A stretch of DNA of 64,000 nt, taken from positions 346,221,324 through 346,285,323 of the forward strand of contig OX465598.1 of NCBI GenBank assembly GCA_950022295.1, written 5' to 3'. Both the position numbers and the translations under genes were made by a program. Shown here piece after piece: positions 21,200 through 32,658 of this stretch (position 1 is the first letter of the stretch; every line of letters begins with the position of its first letter). The DNA comes from Bromus sterilis. Taxonomy: Eukaryota; Streptophyta; Magnoliopsida; Poales; Poaceae. The notes under the pieces are model-generated. The model had not been told where the DNA came from. It made no database searches and saw nothing but the letters and a program-made list of their open reading frames with translations.

Positions 21200-22879
21200 T
21201 CTGTTTGTTCGACCGTTCAATGAGGAGAATGGGAGCTCTGCCATTGAGCTGGATGACCCCTTTGATGAGATGAACAGACGATTTGTGCGACGAATTCAAG
21301 AGGCCGAGGTCAAGAAGGTTTTAAAAAGGATGAAAGGAGACAAGGCGATGGGCCTTGATTGTATCCTCATCGATGAGGTGTGGAGAGGCGTTGGAGTTAC
21401 CGCGGGATTAAGCTAATGAGCCATACAATGAAGCTATCAATTTGGTTTCTTGGTACGACAACTTATGGAGAGATACGAGCAAAAGAAGGACCTGCATATG
21501 GTGTTCATTGACTTGGAGAAGACCTACGATAAGATACCGCGGAATGTCATGTGGTGGGCGTTGGAAAAACACAAAGTCCCTCATCAAAGATATGTACGAC
21601 AATGTTGTGACAAGTGTGCGAACAAGCGATGGCGACACTGATGACTTTCCAATAAAAATAGGACTGCACCAGGGGTCAACTTTGAGCCCTTATCTTTTCA
21701 CATGAGAAAATTGCAGCTAACACCAGTCTTTGTGACATTTGTTGCACAAAACCCACAAACAAGATCTTTTTTGCAGCTAGCACGGGTTTGACCTAATATT
21801 TTGCACCTGGCCCAAATGAGGAGCTTAACTCGTTGACATGTTGATAAGAGAAATTTTGAAGAGAGGAGAAGATTTTTTTTTTACTGCGACTGTACTTTTA
21901 TTTTGCTATGTTTGTTGTCATTGAGATTGTCATTGTTTTCGCTCCTGAGACCATATTTTATAAAAAAAATCAAAAGTATTTAAAATTTAAAATATTATGA
22001 AAATTTTATATGATATCTACATACATCTGGAGTTTTGCTACATAATACATTGCATTATAGGCTACACAAAAATCACAAAATCACGTATCTGAATAGGCAA
22101 AAAAGACCTTGTTTTTCTTCCAACATTTGTCTTTTTTGTGTAGGTCAAGTATCAATATCTATTTTGATGCAAATCTGACCATACATATTACACATGTGCA
22201 CTTGCATGTTTGTTTTCAAAAATGTTAGACAAAAAATATATATTTTTAAATGGGATTACTGGTGTTTGTGTACCAAAACAACCTTTTGCTTATATATTTG
22301 CTGTCAAAAAGGGGTCACGTATGAATATATATTTATGTTTCCAGATGTTATGTTGCACGCAAAACCGCGGGCCCAGCCTATTAGATAACCTGTTAACAAG
22401 GTTAGAGTTGTTCGTTTGGGCCAAGTGCAAAAATTAAGCCTAAACTGTGCTAGCTGCAACAAAGGTTTTGTTTCCGTGTTTTGTGCAACAAATGCCACAA
22501 AGGCTGGTGTTAGCCGCAATTTTCTCTTTTCACATTGGTGATGGATGAGGTCACACGGGATATACAAGGGGACATCCCATGGTGTATGCTCTTTGCAGAC
22601 GATGTGGTGCTAGTCGACGATAGTCGGACGGTGGTTAATAGGAAGCTAGAGCTGTGGAGACAGACTTTGGAATCGAAAGGTTTTAGGCTTAGTAGAACTA
22701 AAGCTGAGTACATGAGGTGCGGTTTTAGTACTACTAACCATGGGGAAGAGGAGGAAGTTAGCCTTGAAGGGCAAGTGGTACCTCAGAAGGACACCTTTCG
22801 ATATTTGGGATCAATGCTGCAGAAGGATGGTGATATTGATGAAGACGTTAGCCATTGAATCAAAGTTGGATGACTAAAC
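21200..22879 (+). mobile_element. LINE (non-LTR retrotransposon), left piece: reverse transcriptase remnant
   Basis: Plus-strand frames match the reverse transcriptase region of a common grass LINE family. They begin at FNEENGSSAIELDDPF, then RRFVRRIQEAEVKKVLKRMKG, and an internal deletion brings KLMSHTMKL close to VRQLMERYEQKK. Then come MVFIDLEKTYDKIPRNVMWW, GLHQGSTLSPYLFT and the catalytic-loop region MLFADDVVLVDD (after the MITE). The 5' end, including endonuclease and start of RT, is missing. The frame is broken several times. Two later insertions interrupt it: a MITE at 21704 and the copia element at 22880. It begins about 60 bp past the NOG1 polyadenylation site. Confidence 0.85.
21704..22526. 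mobile_element. Mutator-like MITE (823 bp) inside the LINE
   Basis: The ends are long terminal inverted repeats starting GAGAAAATTGC(A/G)GCTAAC and staying similar for about 50-60 bp. They flank AT-rich DNA with no protein-like frame. A perfect 9-bp target duplication TTTTCACAT lies at 21695-21703 and 22527-22535. A 9-bp duplication and GAGA-type ends point to the Mutator superfamily. Removing the element and one target copy joins SPYLFT to LVMDEVTRDIQGD in frame in the LINE reverse transcriptase, which confirms the boundaries to the base. Confidence 0.92.
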
Positions 22880-24210
22880 TGTTGGATATGTGCCCTAGAG
22901 GCAAATTAATAAAGATATTTGTCACATATCTGTTTGTTCATAATACGTTATATATTGTGCTAGAACTGTATTAAGCGGAAACATTAATACACATGTGATA
23001 TATAACAACCTGGTCCCTAGTTAAACTCAGGCATACTAGCTCATTGGGCAATTGATGATCAATGTTTCCTGATCATGAGAACATAATAGTCTATTGATAA
23101 TGAGGTCATATCATTAGGAGAATGATGTGATGGACACACACCCACCTTAAGCATTGCAGTGTGATCAAGTCACATAAGTTCAGCATTGCGATGACTTAAT
23201 AACATAGTGACTGAATCCTTAGACCGTGATGATCATACATAATGTCTATCTATTAGGATGCTTTGAGTGCATTAACCGTTACACTGAAACATGGTAACCG
23301 AAAAGGTGTATCTTGGGTATTATGAAGTAGATATGTTGAGGAGTATGAAATAGATCAGAGCGGGATTTGTCAATCCGAGTGACGGATAGGTACTCTGGGC
23401 CTACTCGGTGGTGTTGCATCAATAGCTTGCAAGCAAGTGACTAGGTCACAAGAGATGTAATATTCACAGACGAGTAAACATGTTATGTCGGAGACGAGGA
23501 AGAACTAGGTATTGGATACCGACGATCATACCTCGGACAAACATAGTACCGAAGCACAAAGGGATCAAGTCATATTGTTAACGGTTCAACAACGATGATG
23601 TTTATTCGATGGAAGCGTAGGGGCACATCAAGGATTGTAACCAGATCCCACATGATGGTCATTGGTCAGAGAGTGTCTCGATCATGTCTACTGTTTCCCG
23701 GACCGTAGGGTGTCACACTTAAGGGCAATCGATGCATTAAGGATTGATTCGGGATCATCGGTGAAAAGAGAGAAAACACCGGAAATGTACCGGGAGGTGC
23801 CGAAAGCTGTTCCGGATATTTTTAAAGGTTCAAAATAATATATATTAATGTTTAAATATGTTTTATTATTTAATTGACATAATTAAATATTTAAAATGAT
23901 TTAAATAATTAATTAAAAAGGTGAAAAGGTATTTGGGCCTTAAAAGGCCCATGAGGGGAAGGGGGAGCCTCCCCCCTTGGGCTTGGCGCCAAGGGAGGGG
24001 CCCATCCCCCCTCCTAGCCGCACCACTCCCCCCCTTGGGGGTTTAGTCCCACATGGGGGAAGGGGAGGGGGTGGAGTCCCTCCTTGGCCTATATAAGGAG
24101 GGGTGGGGGTGCCTTTTTCAACACAACATTGAGTTTCTCTCTCTCTCTTTCTCCGACCTAGAGCGGACTCCCCTGGTTTGGAGTTTGCACCTGGTTGGGG
24201 GTTTCACCAT
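22880..24210 (+). repeat. 5' LTR of element A, left piece
   Basis: 1331 bp up to the insertion point of gypsy element C. A promoter-like CCTATATAAGGAGG lies with its TATA box at 24090-24097. The LTR resumes at 38699. Confidence 0.9.
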
Positions 24211-25199
24211 TGTCGGGGGACCGGTACCCGGGTAGGCTAACCCAAGCGGAAGCAACCTTTCAAGACAAGGATGGACCGATTGGACCGCAGCTGGGCCGAG
24301 CTGGGCAGATGTACGACCGATTGCTCCAAGGCAATCAGCCGTATCAAATGCCAGCAGTCGGCCCAGGCGCAATCGGACCACTCTTCCTTCACCAAGACGA
24401 TCATCCGATTGGTCCGCAGCTGGGCCGAGGCTGATACTTAGAAGGCCGATTGCCCAGAGCAATCGACTTTGCCAGGTACCACCAGTCGGCTCAGGCGCAA
24501 TCGGAACCACCTAATACCCAGTCGGGGGTATGATTACGAGGTCATAAATGCCATATCCCGAGATATCTGGGTGGCAGGAAGGCCAGGTCATGTCAAAGAT
24601 CTGGGGGAGATACGGTGTCGACCTCTCCGCCGATTCCGCGGACAGGCCGACAAGACCGCACCCCCTAGTTCCACTGTTCATCCCTATGCTCTACGAGTCT
24701 ACATCATGGGCCACCGCTCGTAGGTTCCGGATCAGCCGGAGAGGAGCAGTCGGTGGGCCCAGGCCGATTAGAGGATGACAACTGGGCCCATTCGGCAATG
24801 AATTTACCGAAGTACCCTGGGCTCACACTATAAGAGCCAGGGTACCCCTCCTGGGTGAGGGACGCCCCACACTAGATCACCATTACTCACTTTCCCCTCA
24901 GTTCGTTCACTGCCTATAGTTACTCGTCAGGGACGCAGGAGAGAGCCTTGCCCACGGCGGCGGCGCTCACCTTCCCCTGAGAAGATAGAGAAGCAGTTAT
25001 TGTAGCCAGAGCGTTGATATATAAGAGACAAGAAGGAGTAGGGGTGTTATCTCTCCGGAGAGCCCCGAACCTGGGTACATCGTGGTGTCCTCCACCGTGT
25101 TTGTGCTCAACCCGATTCCGGCACCATCGACAATCTCTCCCTCGCGTCTTCCCCTCACTTTAGCCATCCCATGGCATCTGACGTTACATATCGACGACA
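24211..25199 (+). repeat. 5' LTR of gypsy element C
   Basis: 989 bp. Ends form the short inverted repeat TGTCG/CGACA. A TATA box CTATAAG at 24828-24834 sits in the loop of a near-perfect inverted repeat (24813-24844). Positions 24276-24414 and 24415 to about 24510 are a degenerate duplication with a 139-bp period. CCGATT or AATCGG occurs nine times. Confidence 0.93.
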
Positions 25200-25200
25200 G

Positions 25201-25218
25201 TTGGCGCCCACCGTGGGG
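25201..25218 (+). other. primer binding site region of element C
   Basis: TTGGCGCCCACCGTGGGG starts one base after the LTR. TGGCGCC-type primer sites are usual in plant gypsy elements. I cannot assign the tRNA with certainty. Confidence 0.65.
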
Positions 25219-25533
25219 CAGGCCGAGGTGTCGACTGGAGTCAAGATCCGGATGGGATTTTCCTCTGCATCGGGCGGGAGCCACGCCTCTGGCCTGATTC
25301 TAAGGCGTGGGGCAATTGACTATGTGGTGGACTACTCGGCGCGGTACAGGGCTGGAGCTCCCCTGCCGCTCGGTGTGTCGCTGCAGGTTGGCAGTCATCG
25401 CCTCTTCATCGACAACTTCCCCGAGGCGTATCCCAGAGATATTCGCATCTTCTCGTGTGCTACGGACCCGCTCCCGACCAGGGGCTGCAGTGCAGCACCT
25501 GGCAGAGAGGAAGGCCGAGTGCACGCCGCCGTC

Positions 25534-27384
25534 ATGATGGCGGGAGCATCTTCATCAACCAACCGCGATCCAGCGAGTGCGGCTAGAAAGGCCAAGGAGG
25601 TAGCTGAGGCTGCAGAGCGAATCGGCACCAGTGCGTTGCGGGATGTGTTATACACACCCGTGAACAGGAATGGTGATACGGAGCTGGAAACAGCACGACT
25701 CGCTTTGGCTCGCAGAGCTGAGCAAGTGCTGGCAGAAGAGCGCAGGCTAGGAGCCATCACAAGAGAATACAATGCAGCACATGCAGGACCGCGCCGGCCG
25801 ATTGAGCCCGCAGTCCTGGAAGATCTGAGAAGCCGAGGCAGGGCAGTCAACCAGCAGCTGTCGGGGGCCGAGCAGACGGAGCGTCCGAGAAGACCAGTGC
25901 AACCGGAGCAACCAGCGCAGTCAGCCTTCATCCAAAGGCCAACGTACAGCACACCGGACAAGAACCTGAGAGCAGCTGAGCAGATAGCGCTCGAACTAGA
26001 AGACCTAGAAGGAGATGAGCGGCGCGAGCAGTCGCGCCGAATGCGTGAGCTAATAGCAGCCGCAAAGGAGCAGAGGCTCGTAGAAATGGGAAATCAAAAT
26101 GCCGAGCCATAGGCATCAAGAGGGACTGTGAGGCCGAATGCGGGAGCTAGCCAGCGACCGAATGCATCGCGCCAGAACAGACACCAACCCGCGCCATCTC
26201 GGCACGAGAGCAAGGTTAGAAGCAATTGGCCACCCCCAACAGCAAACAGAAGAATGGAAGAACCAGCGGTCAACAACAGGCGCAATGACATGCCGCAGCA
26301 ATCGGCACCAAGACCAGCAATCAGCACCCGACTCGGCCCTCGCCAAATCGGTCAGAATGACGCAAGACATTGCATTGAGCTCCTGGAGAAGGAGGCTCAG
26401 GAGGATGAGGAAGGAGAAGCTGGCCCACCATGTTTTGGTCATCGTATTCGGACGGAAAAGTTTCCCAAAGGTTTCACGTTACCGAGAGATACTCCCAAGT
26501 ATAATGGTTCCGTGAAGCCAGAGGACTGGCTGTCCGATTACCTGACGGCGGTTCGCATTGCAGGAGGCAATCGGCGTGTAGCAGTCCGCTATGCACCTTT
26601 GATGTTGCAGGGTTCAGCTCGGACGTGGTTGAACAGTTTGCCCAAGGACAGTGTGAACTGCTGGGAGGATTTCACGACTGCATTCATCCACAACTTCACA
26701 AGCACATACGAGAGGCCCAACCTCCCGCGGCAGTTATCTTTGTGTGTGCAAGGCAAAGAGGAACCCCTCCGAGATTATTTATCTCGGTGGATCAAGCTGA
26801 AGAATTCATGCGAAGGAGTCCATGAGATCCAGGCCATTCAGTACTTTACTGATGGATGCCTGGCTGATTCAATGTTGAAGCACAAGCTGCTCCGCAAAGA
26901 CTTCACATCGCTCGCCGAGCTCATGAAGGTGGCAAATGCGTTCGCTATGTCCGATTCTGCGATGCGCCCTATCCAGCTTGGAGTTGGAGGTGTGATCCAG
27001 TCACCAGGGGCTCCGCAGTCGGACACAGGGAACCAGGGCCTCAGTCGGAAGGAAAGGAGGGAGAACAACCGCAACAACAACAACAACCACAACCAGCAGA
27101 ACAATGGAAAACGCAAGGACGAACAGCCCGATACTCAGTATGGCAGTCGGCAGGTGGCTGCTGTCCAGAATGAAGAAGATCCAGCTGCTGCAGGAGGCAG
27201 TCGGAAGATGAGACCAAATGTGAGACCCCCGGGACAGATGAAACCCATGTACACGTTCGAGGATATGCTGGACGCGTCATGCAAGTTGCACAGCACGCCT
27301 GGCAGGCCATCCGCACACACTACTCGGCAGTGTGACTTTGTGAGAAGAATTGCGAAGGGAGAAGCTTTACCACCACCACCCTAG
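25534..27384 (+). pseudogene. Gag of gypsy element C
   Basis: The likely start is the double ATG at 25534 (MMAGASSSTNRDPASAARKA). The frame continues through a TAG at 26110-26112 and stops at a second TAG at 27382-27384; the first part is alanine-, arginine- and glutamate-rich. The central part is the retrotransposon Gag domain (KPEDWLSDYLTAVRIAGG, then ARTWLNSLPKDSVNCWEDF, DYLSRWIKLKNSCEGV). The C-terminal part is asparagine-rich (NNRNNNNNHNQQNNGK). A possible metal-binding relic ends in HTTRQC, but a classical CCHC knuckle is not visible. Both stops are TAG in an otherwise clean frame. Confidence 0.85.
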
Positions 27385-28249
27385 AACAGAGGACCACCTC
27401 AGCAGCAGAACCAGTTCCCGCAGCAAGATGCCGCCTACATGATTTTCACCAGCGAGTCCACGGACAAGGGCAGTCGGAGAGCCCGAGCAGCGGAGGTTAA
27501 TGCCACTATGCCGCCGATTCCCCAGTTTATGCATTGGTCCGAGTGTCCTATATCCTGGGACAGAACAGATCATCCCACCATTTTGCCGAATCCGGGCAAC
27601 TATCCGCTGGTGGTGGACGCTCTGTTCGCAGGACCAAGGTTCTCATGCAAATTCTCCCGAGTGCTCGTTGATGGAGGAAGCACAATCAACATTTACAATG
27701 ATCAAGCTAGGGCTCACAGAAAGAGATCTAGAGCGCAGTCGGACGACTTTCCATGGGATTGTCCCGGGATTGTCTTGCACCCCCATGGGTCGCATTCGGC
27801 TGGACGTCATATTCGGCACGGAGGAGAATTTCAGAAGGGAGCCGATTTGGTTTGAGGTCGCCGACCTCAGCAGTCCTTACCATGCTCTGTTGGGGTTGCC
27901 GGCGTTTGCCAAGTTCATGATCAATGCAAAACAGACATACCTGAAGATGAAGATCCCAGGGCCAAACGGCGTCATCACTGTCACCGGGGACTTCAGGAAG
28001 TCACTCGAGTGCACATCCGCTGGCAGCAGTTTGGCTGATTCGTTAGTGGTCGAGACGGAGAAGCGTCAGCTCAGCAAGGTGATTGCAATGGCGCAAGCAC
28101 AGAGCAAGAATCCACTCCCAGTCGGCCCGGCAAAGAGGATAGACGAGGAATCGGCTTTTCAGTCGGCCAAGGACAGTAAGAAGGTCGCTCTAGATCCCTC
28201 CGACTCAACCAAGTTCGTTGTAGTCGGAGCGGGACTTAGCGATAAATAG
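27385..28249 (+). pseudogene. Protease region of gypsy element C
   Basis: Continues in the gag frame to the aspartic-protease motif VLVDGGSTINI, a VDGGS form usual in grass Tat elements. It then shifts frame near 27700 and reads on as LGLTERDLERSRTTFHGI to YHALLGLPAFAKFM. It ends at a TAG at 28247-28249 (KFVVVGAGLSDK), after which the same frame continues into reverse transcriptase. The frameshift and TAG would prevent a full Pol precursor. Confidence 0.8.
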
Positions 28250-29755
28250 GAAAGCGCGCTCGTCGAGTTTCTCCGTGAGAATCGGGACATCTTTGCATGG
28301 TCTCCACAAGACATGCCTGGTGTGCCGAGAGAACTCGCCGAGCACAAGTTGCACATTCGTCCAGGTTCGAAGCCGGTCAAGCAACCCTTGAGACGTTTTT
28401 CTGAAGACAAGAGAAGGGCAATCGGCGAAGAGGTTGCGAAGCTGCAGGCTGCAGGTTTCATCATGGAAGTATTTTACCCCGAGTGGCTGGCAAATCCAGT
28501 CCTCGTCATGAAGAAGAACAAGACCTGGCGCATGTGTATAGATTACACCTGCCTGAACAAGGCGTGCCCAAAAGATCCGTTTGCTCTGCCCCGTATTGAT
28601 CAAGTGATTGATTCTACGGCCGGCTGCGAGTTGTTGTCCTTTCTGGATGCTACTGCTGGATATCACCAGATCAAACTGGTTGTGGAAGATCAGATAAAAA
28701 CTGCATTTATAACTCCCTTCGGGGCTTATTGCTATATCACCATGCCGTTTGGTCTGAAGAATGGAGGTGCCACTTACCAGCGCACAATTCAGAGATGTAC
28801 ACACTCTCAGCTCGGCAGAAATCTTCATGTTTACGTGGACGATTTAGTGGTGAAGTCGGCAAAGGGAATCACGCTGTTGGATGACCTCAAGGAAACATTC
28901 GCAAACTTGAGAACTTATCAGATCAAGCTCAACCCGGAGAAGTGCGTGTTTGGAGTCCAAGCTGGCAAGCTCTTGGGGTTTCTCGTTTCCGAGAGAGGAA
29001 TCGAATGCAACCCCGAGAAAATAGCCGCAATAGAGCGCATGGAACAACCCAAAACCCTGAAGCAAGTACAGAAGTTCACCGGTTGCCTCGCATCCCTCAG
29101 CCGATTCCTCAGTCGGCTGGGTGAAAAGGAAATCCCGTTGTACCAATTGATGAAAAAGACAGAGAAGTTCACCTGGACCCCTCAAGCAAATGAAGCATTC
29201 CGAGAGCTCAAGCGCATGCTCTCCACGGCACCGATTCTGGCTGCCCCGATTGAGAAGGAGCCAATGATTTTATACATTGCAGCAACCAATCGGGTGATCA
29301 GCGTAGTTATGGTGGTGGAGCGGCCCGAGAAGGACAAGGCACATCAAATTCAGCGTCCAGTGTACTACATCATCGAAGTGCTCTCGGCATCCAAGAAGAA
29401 CTACCCTCACTATCAGAAGATGTGCTATGGAGTGTACATGGCAGCCAAGAGGTTGAAACCATACTTTCAGGCTCACTTGATCACCGTCGTCAGTTCGGCT
29501 CCATTGGCCGACATCATGGGAAGCAGAGATGCAACCGGAAGGGTGGCGAAATGGGCAATCGAAGTCGCTAGTCACGGCATCCAATATGAGCCGAGAACGG
29601 CAATCAAGTCACAAGCATTGGCCGATTTCCTAGTGGACTGGGCTGAAACTCAGTACATGCCGCAACTCCCAGTGTCGGATTCTTGGCGAATGCATTTTGA
29701 CGGCTCCAAGATGAAGTATGGCCTAGGGGCTGGTGTGGTGCTCACTTCACCAGAG
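28250..29755 (+). pseudogene. Reverse transcriptase and RNase H of gypsy element C
   Basis: About 500 open codons. RT motifs are NPVLVMKKNKTWRMCIDY, LPRIDQVIDSTAG, FLDATAGYHQI, FGLKNGGATYQR and the catalytic YVDDLVV at about 28832. The gypsy RNase H follows, then the tether segment ending SQALADFLVDW, and a second RNase H begins at WRMHFDGSKMKYGLGAGVVL. The frame shifts by one base near 29755. The RT catalytic residues are intact. In the family this enzyme copies the element RNA in cytoplasmic particles. Confidence 0.88.
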
Positions 29756-30372
29756 GAGATCAATTGCAATATGTGCTCCAGATTCACTTCGCAGCATCAA
29801 ACAACATCGCCGAGTACGAAGCCCTTGTGCATGGTATTAAGCTGGCCAAGGAAATCGGTATTCGGAATATTGAGTGCTTTGGTGACTCCGACCTGGTTGT
29901 ACAGCAGTGCTCGGGCACCTGGGATGCAAAGGACGCAAACATGGCAAGCTATCGCTTCCTGGTGCAGCAGATCAGCGGATATTTTGAAGGATGCGAGTTC
30001 CATCATGTGCCAAGAGCAAACAACGAAGCAGCAGATGCATTGTCCAAGCTCGGCTCAACAAGGCAAGAAATCCCACCAGGTGTATCGTTGGAGCACATCA
30101 AGAAGCCATCCATCATACCATCCCCAGAGTCTGAGCCCATTTTCATCTCGGAGACTGATCTTGAAGCATTGAAAAGGGAAAAAGAAGTTCAACCAGCGAA
30201 ACTTGCAACCATGAAGAAGCAATCCAGCGCCCAAGGTATCTCGGCAACGGCACCAGGGGCTGCCGAGGGCGAACCAGGGGCTGCAGAAGGACGTGAGAAG
30301 AGCCAAGTCAAAGGGAAGCAAGCAGAGGCTGCGCCATAAGGCACAACCTCCGAAGAGCCGATACCATCAGAA
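29756..30372 (+). pseudogene. Second (archaeal-type) RNase H and linker of gypsy element C
   Basis: LQYVLQIHFAASNNIAEYEA, IECFGDSDLVVQQ and HHVPRANNEAADALSKLG are the hallmarks of the extra RNase H found in Tat-lineage elements, with conserved D and E residues in order. An alanine-, glycine- and glutamate-rich linker follows (ATAPGAAEGEPGAAEG), broken by TAA at 30337-30339. PGAA recurs past the stop. The linker probably separates RNase H from integrase. Confidence 0.82.
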
Positions 30373-31857
30373 ATGGCCGATTGCAATGATGAAGCTCCAA
30401 CTCCAGACGAGAAGTCGACACCAGGGGCTGCCGAATGCATGCCAGGCGCCGCAGTCGGCAGTTCAGAAGCAGAGATAGAAATGGCAGATGTCCAAGAGGC
30501 CGAGATCCAGGAGGCCAACGACCAAGGAACTGAGACACAAGAAGAGGCCCCACCCCATCATGCAGTGGTAATGGCAGTGGTCAGTGCGCCATCATGGGCA
30601 CAGCCGATTAGAGATTTCCTAGCAGACGGAGTCCTCCCAGAAGACTTAGCAGAGTCACGGCAAATCAGCCGCCGATCTTGGGCATACACAATAATCAACA
30701 ATGAGCTAGTGCACAAGAGTGCAACTGGCATCCTTCAGAGATGCGTAGAAGAGGACAGAGGCTTGGAGCTGCTCAGAGACATTCATCAAGGTGAATGTGG
30801 TCATCATGCATCCGCAAAGGCCATCGCCAGCAAAGCGTTCCGACATGGTTTCTACTGGCCGACTACCCTTGGAGCGGCTGAAAATTTGGTGAAGTACTGC
30901 AAAGGTTGTCAGCGTTTCAAGGCAAGAAGTCACCAGCCAGCATCGGCGCTGAAGACAATCCCAATAGCATGGCCGTTTGCAGTATGGGGTTTGGACATGG
31001 TTGGACCATTCAAGAGAGCTCGAAGTGGCATGACACATCTTCTCGTCGCAGTGGACAAGTTTACCAAGTGGATTGAAGCTAGACCGATCAAGAAGCTGGA
31101 TGGTCCGACTGCAGTTCGGTTTGTGGCCGACATTGTGTGCAGATATGGTGTGCCTAACAGCACCATCACCGACAACGGCACAAACTTTGCGAAGGGTGCA
31201 CTGGCCCGATATGCATCTCAGCAGGGCATTCGGCTTGATCTGGCATCTGTGGCGCACCCGCAATCAAACGGTCAAGTCGAAAGAGCAAATGGACTAATCC
31301 TATCGGGTATCAGGCCCAGATTGGTAGAGCCACTTGAGAGGGCACCCAGAGCATGGATTGAAGAGCTTCCCGCAGTGCTGTTCAGTTTGAGGACCACACC
31401 AAACAGGTCGACTGGATTCACTCCTTTCTTCCTGGTGTATGGTTCAGAAGCAGTCATCCCGTCTGACATCGAGTTCGACTCACCTCGGCATGCACTATAC
31501 ACCGAAGAAGAGGCCAGGTTGGCACGAGAAGACGGCATCGACCTCAAAGAAGAAGCTTGCCTGTTGGCCTTGTCCAGGTCAGCAATCTATCAGCAAAAGT
31601 TGCGGCACTACCACAGCAAGAAGATTCGTCCTCTCGCTTTCCGAGAAGGAGACATGGTGCTACGCCGAATCCAGAAGTCAGATGGGCAGCACAAGCTATC
31701 CTCACCTTGGGAGGGGCCATTCGTCATCAGCAGAGCGCTCAAGAACAACTCCTATTATCTGATCGACTGCACCAAGGGCACTCAGCATAGGGACACATCA
31801 GGAGCAGAGACGGAGCGGCCGTGGAACGCCGAGTTGTTATGTCCGTTCTATAGTTGA
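30373..31857 (+). pseudogene. Integrase of gypsy element C
   Basis: Open from 30373 to the TGA at 31855-31857, in frame with the second RNase H apart from the TAA at 30337. The zinc site reads GECGHHASAKAIASKAFRHG with C-x2-C in YCKGCQRFKA. The DDE core residues sit in VWGLDMVGPF, ITDNGTNFAKGA and HPQSNGQVERANG. The C-terminal part (REGDMVLRRIQKSDGQHKLS) resembles the usual GPY-like DNA-binding tail. All catalytic residues are present, so only the upstream breaks prevent synthesis as part of Pol. No chromodomain is evident. Confidence 0.88.
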
Positions 31858-32658
31858 GCGGCAGAAACTTATGTAAGCCATTCGAATAACAAGTCAGTAA
31901 AAAGTTATCATGCCTCTGAAAATGAGCATTCGATTATCTTTGCCTAATTTTATTCGAAGAGCTAGCCTCAATCGGCGACGCTCAGTCATACCTGAGGTGT
32001 GTACAACACACCCGGGGACTGACTGACCAAGAGGTCAAGCGAACAGGCCATCGAGGCACGGGGACTGCGGGCTGGCACTCAACTCGGTACTTAGCTCAAG
32101 CGCAAATCAATATAAGGTTTGTGGTATTGAGAAGAGTCGTGTGTGGGGCAGCCGGCAGTACGAATTCCCGGGAAACAATTCGAAACACGCCAGTAAGGGC
32201 ATAATCGATAAAGCAAAATTACCGATTGCGCCGCAAACCAAGGCGTCGAGCCCGGTGGCGAGCGATCGGTACCTACTATCACAGAATCCTTTGCGCTAAA
32301 TCTTGTCGTGTGAAAAATAAAAACTTATCGAACCTTGGCTTGTAGTCTACCGTCGATCCGATTGCAGACCGCATTACGGCAGCAGGTTTGACACGGTAGA
32401 CATCCCCAAGTGCAGCTGATAAAGGAAACCAACAAAGACGCAGAGTTGATCGCACAATTAAAAGCAAAGATCAAGCAACCGGATTGCATCAGAAGTAGTA
32501 GGCCCAGGGCCGAATACGTTCATTACATCGAGGTCACACCCACTGGGTGTCGACAGAATTAAAATTACGTCTTACAGGAAGATAGTCGGAAGACAAAATA
32601 AGATAAAACCGATCTAGTATCGGCAAGCTGCAACAAGTAACATAGTTGGCGGCATGTC

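Noticed and set aside
24053..24235. Short frames across the LTR/gypsy junction
   Set aside because: They cross an insertion boundary and have no homology signal.
27439..27855. Missing Ser/Thr in the protease motif (VDGGS) of element C as a mutation
   Set aside because: VDGGS is the usual form in grass Tat-lineage proteases as I recall it, so it is not evidence of damage.
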